The translations under genes and the position numbers were made by a program. 64,000 bases of DNA, taken from positions 124,001-188,000 of the forward strand of contig NZ_WRPP01000012.1 in NCBI RefSeq assembly GCF_009760405.1, given 5' to 3'. This document shows positions 58,998-64,000 of this stretch, piece after piece. The notes under the pieces were generated by a model that saw only the letters and a list, made by a program, of their open reading frames with translations, was not told where the DNA came from and did not search any database. Numbering within the stretch: the first letter of the stretch is position 1; each line of letters begins with the position of its first letter. Origin of the DNA: Nocardia terrae (GTDB taxonomy: Bacteria > Actinomycetota > Actinomycetes > Mycobacteriales > Mycobacteriaceae).

Positions 58998-59906
58998 TTA
59001 GCTCGTTGCTCCGTTGATGACCGACTTGGTGATCGCGCCCTCCTGGACGCCCCAGTTCTCGGCGATCTTCTTGTACTGGCCGTTGTCCATCAGGTACTGC
59101 ACGGCTTCCTGCAGCACCGGCGCGAGCGGCGAGCTCTTCTTGACCGGCCAGCCGTAGGGCGCGGAGTCGAAGATCTTGCCGGCGGCCTCGATCTTGTCGC
59201 TGGCCTGCTTGATGGCGTACGCGGTCACCGGCGAGTCGGCGGACATGGCGTCGACCTGACCCTGCACCAGCGCGTTGGCGGCGGCGGACTGCTCGTCGTA
59301 GGCGACCTTCTGGATCTCGGGCTTGCCCGCGGCGACGCACGCCTTGGACTTGGCCGGGATCTCGTCGGTGTCCTGAACGGTGGTGCGCTGCACCGCGACT
59401 CGCTTGCCGCAGGCATTGTCGGGGTCGACCGCCTTGCCCTTCTGCTGGGCCCACTGGCTGCCCGCGGAGAAGTAGTCGACGAAGTCGGCCGTGCCCTCGC
59501 GCTCCTTGTTGTCGGTGAACGAGGACATGCCGACGTTGAAGGTGCCCGCCTCGATGGAGGGGATGATCTTCTCGAAGTCGGCTTCCTTGTAGTCCGCGTT
59601 CAGACCCATGACCTTGGCGACCGCGTCCATCAGGTCGACATCGAAGCCGACGATCTTGCCGCTGCTCGGATCGCGGTACTCGTTGGGCTGGTAGGGCACG
59701 TTCACGCCGACCACGAGCTTGCCGGATGACTTGATGTCGGCGGGCACCTTGGCGGCGATGGTGTCGACCTTGGCCACGTCGACCTTGGCCACACTGGGGT
59801 TGCTGGACTCGGAATTGTTGCTGCACGCGGTCAGCGCCAAGGCGCCTCCGGCTAGCAGACAGGCGGCACGCAGGGCGTGCCCACGGAGTGAGTTACTAAC
59901 AGACAC
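58998..59906 (-). CDS. Polar amino-acid ABC transporter, substrate-binding lipoprotein
   Basis: A 302-aa lipoprotein of SBP family 3. The signal ends in a lipobox (GGALALTACS). The mature protein has SGKLVVGVNVPYQPNEYRDP and KIVGFDVDLMDAVAKVMGL, the usual start of glutamine/polar amino-acid binding proteins, and two Cys (NACGKR and SKACVAAG) that may form a disulfide. The GTG at 59906 has GGAGG 5 nt upstream. First gene of the import operon; it captures the substrate outside the membrane. The identity of the amino acid is not predictable. Confidence 0.93.
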   Translation of the reverse strand: MSVSNSLRGHALRAACLLAGGALALTACSNNSESSNPSVAKVDVAKVDTIAAKVPADIKSSGKLVVGVNVPYQPNEYRDPSSGKIVGFDVDLMDAVAKVMGLNADYKEADFEKIIPSIEAGTFNVGMSSFTDNKEREGTADFVDYFSAGSQWAQQKGKAVDPDNACGKRVAVQRTTVQDTDEIPAKSKACVAAGKPEIQKVAYDEQSAAANALVQGQVDAMSADSPVTAYAIKQASDKIEAAGKIFDSAPYGWPVKKSSPLAPVLQEAVQYLMDNGQYKKIAENWGVQEGAITKSVINGATS

Positions 59907-60058
59907 AGCATCCTCCACAGTTCGGGTGCGCGACGTCCGGGCGCCGCTCGCCATTTGAAAGGTATGCGAGTGACACCGTCCGCGTCGGTCGGTAACCGGA
60001 CTTTAATCGGCGACACGCCATTGCGTGGCCGAACACGCCCGGTCCCGGAAGTGCGCGC

Positions 60059-61144
60059 TCACCAGCGGTGCAGCCTGGCGCGCACCTGCTCGGTGAATTC
60101 GGAGGTAGATGCTAGCCCACCCAAATCGGACGTCGCGACACCGGCCCGCAACGTATCCGCAACCGCGTGTTCAATGCGCTCGCCTACCCGGCGCAGGGCG
60201 CTGTAGCGCTGGGTGCGGCTCATCCACCGCAACATCCCCGCGGCGGAATTGAACAGCGCCACCGGATTCGCCCGATTGTGTCCGGCCAGCACGGGCGCCG
60301 CACCGTGCACGGCCTGCGCCATGATCTGGGTATCGGAGCAGTTCACCGAGGCGGCCATGCCGAGCGAGCCGCTCAATTCCCCCGCCAGATCGGAAAGGAT
60401 GTCGCCGAACAGGTTTTCGGTGACGATCACGTCGTAGTCCTGGGGCGCGCGGACCAGATGCGCGGCCGCGGCGTCGACGTGCTCGTCGTTCACCTCGACA
60501 TCCGGATACTCCGCGGCGACCTCGTAGCACACGTCCCGGAACATGCCCATGGTCATCGGCAGGGCATTGGCCTTGTGCACGATGGTGACCTTCTTGCCGC
60601 GCTCACCCGCGATCTCGAAACCCAGGTGCGCGATGCGCTCGATGGCGGCGCGGGTGAACACGCCCACGGCCAGCGCGACATCGCGGGACGGCTGGAACTC
60701 GCCGGAACCGGCGGCCATATTGCGGTCGGCGTAGAGGCCCTCGGTGTTCTCGCGCAGGATCAACAGGTCCATGGCCGGGGCGACCGAGCGCACGCCCTCG
60801 AGGGTGCGGGCCGGGCGGATATTGGCGTAGAGGCCGAAGCGTTTGCGGATCGCGCCCGCGGGCGGCAGGCCGGTGCGGAATTCGGGTGCGTAGGAAGCAC
60901 TGTCGTGCGGGCCCATGATCCAGGCGTCGAGCTCGGCCAGACCCTCGAGGGTCCGCTCGGGCACGGGGTCGCCGTACTCCTCGATGGCCTCGTGGCCCAG
61001 CGGCAGCGGCACCCATTCCACCGGGGCCAGGCCGGTCGTGGCGACGGCGTCGTCGACCACGTCCCGGGTGGCGCGCACGATTTCCGGGCCGATGCCGTCG
61101 CCTTCCAGCAGGCCCAGGCGTAGTGGAGTGTCGCTGTCGCTCAT
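60059..61144 (-). CDS. Isocitrate/isopropylmalate dehydrogenase family enzyme
   Basis: A 361-aa NAD(P)-dependent beta-decarboxylating dehydrogenase. [20 protein letters not shown] begins the fold, [13 protein letters not shown] and [15 protein letters not shown] are the metal/substrate motifs, and [14 protein letters not shown] lies between. The substrate loop is not typical enough to separate 3-isopropylmalate from tartrate or other malate derivatives, so leuB is only a possibility. A LeuA regulatory domain gene lies 1.5 kb away, which supports but does not prove a leucine role. ATG at 61144 with GAGGA upstream. Confidence 0.85.
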   Translation of the reverse strand: MSDSDTPLRLGLLEGDGIGPEIVRATRDVVDDAVATTGLAPVEWVPLPLGHEAIEEYGDPVPERTLEGLAELDAWIMGPHDSASYAPEFRTGLPPAGAIRKRFGLYANIRPARTLEGVRSVAPAMDLLILRENTEGLYADRNMAAGSGEFQPSRDVALAVGVFTRAAIERIAHLGFEIAGERGKKVTIVHKANALPMTMGMFRDVCYEVAAEYPDVEVNDEHVDAAAAHLVRAPQDYDVIVTENLFGDILSDLAGELSGSLGMAASVNCSDTQIMAQAVHGAAPVLAGHNRANPVALFNSAAGMLRWMSRTQRYSALRRVGERIEHAVADTLRAGVATSDLGGLASTSEFTEQVRARLHRW

Positions 61145-61234
61145 GACCAGTCATCCTCGCGCAACCGGTTCGGCGGTGCCGCGGCGGCACACGTCCACGC
61201 ATCATTCGAGACCTGGGCGTAAGTTCGGGACACC

Positions 61235-61750
61235 ATGGTGCAATCGGTGGAGCTGGTCCTCGACGCCGCGGCCGAGGCGCGGACGCGGCGGCAGTGGGCG
61301 CTGTTGCGCGAGCTCGGATTGCATGCGCCGGGACCCGATCATCGGCCGCACATCACGGTCGCGGTGGCGGCGGAGATCTGGCCGCGGCTCGACAAGGCCC
61401 TGGGGCGGCAGGACTTCCAGCCGTTCGAGGTCCGGCTGGGCGGGCTGCTCGTGTTCGGATCCCACGCGCCCATCCTGGTCCGCGCCGTCGTGCCCGCCGC
61501 GCCGCTGATCGCGTTGCAGCACAGGCTGTTCCAGGTGATCGAGGACTGCCCGGGCATCCCCGCGAACGTGCGGCCCGACCGATGGACCCCGCATCTCACC
61601 TTGGCGCGGCGGCTCCGGCCGGGCCAGTTCGACGCCGCGCTGGACGCGGTGGCCTGGGACAAGGATTCCCCGGCTACGGTGGTGGGTATCCGGCGATGGG
61701 ACGGTGAACGGCACGTCGAATGGCCCATCGCAGGGGCCGAACGACTCTGA
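61235..61750 (+). CDS. 2'-5' RNA ligase / 2H phosphoesterase family protein
   Basis: A 171-aa protein with the two HxT/S motifs of the 2H superfamily, RPHITVAVAAE and TPHLTLARRL, about 75 residues apart. Members open or form 2'-5' or cyclic phosphodiester bonds in RNA and nucleotides; the physiological role in actinobacteria is unknown. ATG at 61235. It is divergent from the dehydrogenase and 78 bp upstream of the thioredoxin gene on the same strand. Confidence 0.85.
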   Translation: MVQSVELVLDAAAEARTRRQWALLRELGLHAPGPDHRPHITVAVAAEIWPRLDKALGRQDFQPFEVRLGGLLVFGSHAPILVRAVVPAAPLIALQHRLFQVIEDCPGIPANVRPDRWTPHLTLARRLRPGQFDAALDAVAWDKDSPATVVGIRRWDGERHVEWPIAGAERL

Positions 61751-61828
61751 CGGCCCGGCCCGCCGCCCGGGGAAGATAACCAGAGGGCCCGGTGTTGGAC
61801 CGGGGGACATCGAATACGAGAGGAAACC

Positions 61829-62194
61829 ATGGCCACCCAGACCCTGACCGAGCAGAACTTCGACGAGGTAGTGACCGGAAACGACGTCGTTCTCGTCGAT
61901 TTCTGGGCTTCGTGGTGCGGACCGTGCCGCAGCTTTGCCCCCACCTTCGAGAAGTCGTCCGAGGCCCACCCCGATGTGGTGCACGGCAAGGTCGACACCG
62001 AGGATCAGCAGGGTCTGGCCGCCGCCGCCAACATCCGCTCGATTCCGACCATCATGGCCTTCCGCCAGGGCGTGCTCGTCTTCGCCCAGCCCGGCGCCCT
62101 TCCCCCGGCCGCCCTCGAGGACCTGGTCACCCAGGTGAAGGCCCTCGACATGGACGAGGTCCGCAAGCAGATCGCCGAGCAGGAAGCCAAGTAA
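61829..62194 (+). CDS. Thioredoxin
   Basis: A 121-aa thioredoxin with the active site WASWCGPCR and the cis-Pro region SIPTIMAFRQG. A small dithiol reductant for cytoplasmic proteins. No thioredoxin reductase gene is adjacent, so this is probably a secondary thioredoxin. ATG at 61829 with GAGAGGAAA upstream. The C-terminus is a charged helix (DEVRKQIAEQEAK). A hairpin terminator follows after 24 bp. Confidence 0.95.
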   Translation: MATQTLTEQNFDEVVTGNDVVLVDFWASWCGPCRSFAPTFEKSSEAHPDVVHGKVDTEDQQGLAAAANIRSIPTIMAFRQGVLVFAQPGALPPAALEDLVTQVKALDMDEVRKQIAEQEAK

Positions 62195-62218
62195 CCGGCT
62201 CACCGCCCTCTCTGCCCA

Positions 62219-62251
62219 GCGCCGCATCTCCCCCGAAAAGAGATGCGGCGC
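62219..62251 (+). terminator. Terminator after the thioredoxin gene
   Basis: GCGCCGCATCTC (62219-62230) pairs with GAGATGCGGCGC (62240-62251), 12 bp with a 9-nt loop, followed by TTCGCATTT. Confidence 0.88.
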
Positions 62252-62406
62252 TTCGCATTTCAGCCGAAATGACGCAGCATCGGATTGCGCCGACGGCTGC
62301 CTCGCGGCTACCGCGACATCGCATTGCGACTGCGACATTGCCTCCCACACCCCGGCTCGCCTACTCGCGACCCGAGAGGCCAACCACCCACACCCCGGAC
62401 CGCCCA

Positions 62407-62568
62407 CTTACGACCCGAGAGGCCAACCGCCACACCTCCGGGCCGCTCACCCGTGCCCCGAGACAGCCGACAACCCACACCCCAGACCGCCGACTTACGA
62501 CCCGAGAGGCCAACCACCCACACCCCCGGGCCGCTCACCCGTGCCCCGAGACAGCCGACAACCCACAC
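62407..62568. repeat. Imperfect 87-bp tandem repeat
   Basis: The unit starting CTTACGACCCGAGAGGCCAA at 62407 recurs at 62494, the second copy being cut near 62568; differences are few. A shorter related copy (CGACCCGAGAGGCCAACC) begins near 62368. 87 bp is 29 codons, but stops in the frames and the lack of a start argue against coding. It lies between two terminators. Confidence 0.85.
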
Positions 62569-62580
62569 CATTCACACCCC

Positions 62581-62606
62581 GGCCCCGCTGCTACTGCAGC
62601 GGGGCC
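62581..62606. terminator. Terminator of the LeuA-regulatory-domain gene
   Basis: GGCCCCGCTGC (62581-62591) pairs with GCAGCGGGGCC (62596-62606) over a 4-nt loop, extended by CCC/GGG. It lies 16 bp after the stop of the minus-strand gene; T-rich sequence follows on the plus strand, so it may act in both directions. Confidence 0.85.
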
Positions 62607-62622
62607 GGGTTCTGTTCTTCTC

Positions 62623-63054
62623 TCAGAAGTGCGAACCGAGGTGGTTGATGCCCGCGATCATGGCGCGGATGGTGGATTCGGCCGGGTCGTCGGCGAGGGC
62701 GGCGCCCCAGCCGCGGCGGCCGTTGAACTCGCACTGGACGAAGGTGGCCAAGCCGTCCGGGGTACGGCGCTGGTGGAACTGGAGGATCTCCACCGGGTAG
62801 CCCTCGTCGTAGAGGGCCGAGGTCAGCGCCGCCACCGGGTTGCCCGTCGCGGTGACGGTGCGCAGGTGATCGGCGATCTCGAGGGTGGCGGTGCCGGCGC
62901 GGTGGCCGAGCGGGGTCCAGTCGCTGAGCTTGACCGGACCGTTGGGCTCGCAGTACCGGTCGTGGAACTCGGCGGGGGTCAGGCCGATGCTTTCGGCCCG
63001 CAGGCTCGCGGGGGCAGCGGCGTGGAACATGGGCGTATCGATGGTGATAGTCAT
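62623..63054 (-). CDS. Free-standing LeuA (2-isopropylmalate synthase) regulatory-domain protein
   Basis: A 143-aa protein. The region RTVTATGNPVAALTSALYDEGYPVEILQF, then TFVQCEFNGRRGWGAALADD and STIRAMIAGINH, matches the C-terminal leucine-binding, dimerisation domain of 2-isopropylmalate synthase (LeuA_dimer). The TIM-barrel catalytic domain is absent and not encoded nearby. It could bind leucine and modulate a full-length LeuA or act as a sensor. ATG at 63054. A 15-codon reading frame rich in Leu and Val lies upstream (63146-63193), suggesting attenuation control. Confidence 0.8.
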   Translation of the reverse strand: MTITIDTPMFHAAAPASLRAESIGLTPAEFHDRYCEPNGPVKLSDWTPLGHRAGTATLEIADHLRTVTATGNPVAALTSALYDEGYPVEILQFHQRRTPDGLATFVQCEFNGRRGWGAALADDPAESTIRAMIAGINHLGSHF

Positions 63055-63145
63055 TGGACTAGGTCTTCCCGACTTCTTCCGAAGAAAGTGACAGAGGGGA
63101 CCAGCAAGAAAAAGTTCATCGGCCGCAGCGAGGGGCCGGTCCGAA

Positions 63146-63193
63146 TCAGACCCCGCTACGGCGGAGAACTACGAGTACGCCGTTGGCAGCCAC
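63146..63193 (-). promoter_or_regulatory. Candidate leucine/valine leader peptide (attenuator)
   Basis: GTG at 63193 opens MAANGVLVVLRRSGV and a TGA. The run V-L-V-V-L followed by R-R-S-G resembles leader peptides of actinobacterial ilv/leu operons, where starvation for these amino acids stalls the ribosome. Downstream, CGGCC-N9-GGCCG followed by a short spacer and TTTTT (about 63107-63133) is a modest terminator candidate. No ribosome site is evident. Confidence 0.5.
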
Positions 63194-63519
63194 ACTCGCG
63201 GTAAGCGAAATGAGCGCGGCGCGGTCGCGGTCGGCGACATCGAGCGCTGCGCTGCGGCTGTAGGCGGGATTCGGCACGCGCTCGATAGTAGGGGCGTTCC
63301 CACTCGATGGCAACCATATTCGCAATCGACCCACGAGTAACTTCGCCGCAGGTCAGCTGACATGCGGCGGCCGTCACACCGGCCTACTCGACGGTACGAG
63401 CAAACACCGTGGGGCCCGCACACATCCGAGACGTGAACATGCCCAGCTCAGGGCAATTCCGACAAGGCGTACAGCCGGTGACGGGCGCGGAAATCACCGG
63501 ATGCCGATCGCCGCGAAAA
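63194..63519. other. Intergenic region between the leader and the polA terminator
   Basis: About 325 bp with open frames on both strands but no recognisable protein, ribosome site or strong hairpin. It should hold the promoter of the leader peptide transcript on the minus strand. Confidence 0.45.
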
Positions 63520-63560
63520 CGCGGAATGCCCGCACCGAACTTCGGTGCGGGCATTCCGCG
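63520..63560 (-). terminator. polA terminator
   Basis: A perfect 20-bp inverted repeat, CGCGGAATGCCCGCACCGAA and its complement, with a single central base. In the polA direction TTTTCGCGG follows. It lies 32 bp after the polA stop. Confidence 0.93.
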
Positions 63561-63592
63561 TGTCGCGCGATTCACGCCGCGTGTCGAGTTGC

Positions 63593-64000
63593 CTAGTGCG
63601 CAGCCGAATCCCAGCTGCGGCCCACGCCCACCGACACCTCCAGCGGCACCGAGAGTTCGATGGCGTTGGACATGTGCTCGCGGGCAAGCGATTCCAGCTG
63701 CTCGCGCTCACCGGCCGCGACCTCGAAGACGAGTTCGTCGTGGATCTGCAGCAGCATGCGGGACTTCAGACCGGCATCGCGGATCGCCTGCTGGGTGTCG
63801 ATCATGGCGACCTTGATGATGTCGGCGGCCGTGCCCTGGATGGGGGCGTTGAGGGCCATGCGCTCGGCGGCCTCGCGACGCTGCCGGTTGCTGGAGTCGA
63901 GATCGGGCAGGTAGCGGCGGCGGCCGAAGAGGGTTTCGGTGTAGCCGACCTTGCGGGCCTGTTCGACCGCCGTCTGCAGGTAGTCGCGAATCGCGCCGAA
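63593..64000 (-). CDS. polA: DNA polymerase I, C-terminal part (cut by window edge)
   Basis: The last 135 codons of DNA polymerase I, which fills gaps in repair and replaces RNA primers. VGYTETLFGRRRYLPDLDS is the fingers region and MLLQIHDELVFEV is motif C with the catalytic Asp-Glu pair (HDE). The C-terminus SVPLEVSVGVGRSWDSAAH is typical of mycobacterial PolA. The gene extends beyond base 64000, and in M. tuberculosis it neighbours rpsA; here 14 kb of accessory genes separate them. Confidence 0.97.
   Translation of the reverse strand, partial: FGAIRDYLQTAVEQARKVGYTETLFGRRRYLPDLDSSNRQRREAAERMALNAPIQGTAADIIKVAMIDTQQAIRDAGLKSRMLLQIHDELVFEVAAGEREQLESLAREHMSNAIELSVPLEVSVGVGRSWDSAAH

Noticed and set aside
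59506-59530. Another TTGTCGGTG match
   Set aside because: It lies inside the substrate-binding protein gene and is not followed by TANNNT at the proper distance.
60059-61144. Firm naming as leuB
   Set aside because: The family motifs do not separate isopropylmalate from tartrate or other hydroxyacid substrates.
62407-62568. Second tandem repeat considered as CRISPR or coding
   Set aside because: No spacers, no start codon, and location between two terminators.

Overview
The window is high-GC, densely coded actinobacterial chromosome. Its backbone runs polA (partial, right edge) - rpsA - coaE - DUF402 - uvrB - universal stress protein - uvrA - DUF1844 - infC - rpmI - rplT - tsnR - pheS - pheT (partial, left edge). 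From memory this is the gene order of Mycobacterium tuberculosis around Rv1629-Rv1650, here read in reverse. A DosR/DosS pair, a 273-aa RafH-like protein, an LprG/LppX lipoprotein, an MmpL-type transporter and a Tat-type phospholipase C point to a mycolic-acid-containing member of the Mycobacteriales. Nocardia fits best, but this is an inference, since no rRNA gene is present.

Layout. 1-9.5 kb: pheST, a LipB-family octanoyltransferase, a TetR-controlled MFS exporter with a DoxX protein, an APC permease, then tsnR and the rplT-rpmI-infC translation operon; infC starts at ATC behind a strong Shine-Dalgarno sequence and a leader hairpin. 9.8-13.9 kb: DUF1844 protein, a methyltransferase-TetR operon with twin operators, an alpha/beta hydrolase and an LprG-like lipoprotein. 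14.1-18.9 kb: an unusual three-gene cluster (cytochrome b5-desaturase fusion, type III polyketide synthase, SyrD-type ABC exporter with a Pro/Gly/His-rich insert) closed by a strong terminator. 19-21 kb: an FAD monooxygenase opposite a TetR protein with a second C-terminal HTH. 21.8-25 kb: uvrA. 25-28.5 kb: a dormancy module (rafH, devR, devS). 28.5-34.2 kb: ketoacyl synthase, PAS-GGDEF protein, HelD-like helicase, universal stress protein. 34.7-42.6 kb: DoxX, AraC, VOC protein, uvrB, two DUF402 paralogues around a secreted protein, coaE-GrpB fusion. 42.8-47.7 kb: a small basic protein, phospholipase C, MMPL transporter, TetR. 48-53.4 kb: rpsA, methyltransferase, membrane Ser/Thr kinase, SPFH protein coupled to a 52-aa ribbon-helix-helix protein. 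53.5-60 kb: BBE oxidoreductase/LysR pair, a DNA-binding protein coupled to a hydrolase, a polar amino-acid ABC transporter. 60-64 kb: isopropylmalate-dehydrogenase-family enzyme, 2H phosphoesterase, thioredoxin, a free-standing LeuA regulatory domain behind a leucine/valine-rich leader peptide, and the 3' end of polA.

The best regulatory signal is shared by uvrA and uvrB: each has a perfect match to the mycobacterial LexA-independent damage promoter (TTGTCRGTG-N8-TANNNT, PafBC-dependent), and directly upstream of both promoters lies a 122-bp element at about 88% identity. The best candidate for an undescribed system is the b5-desaturase / type III PKS / exporter cluster, which looks like a pathway for making, modifying and exporting a polyketide lipid. 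No CRISPR array, transposase, rRNA or complete tRNA gene was seen.
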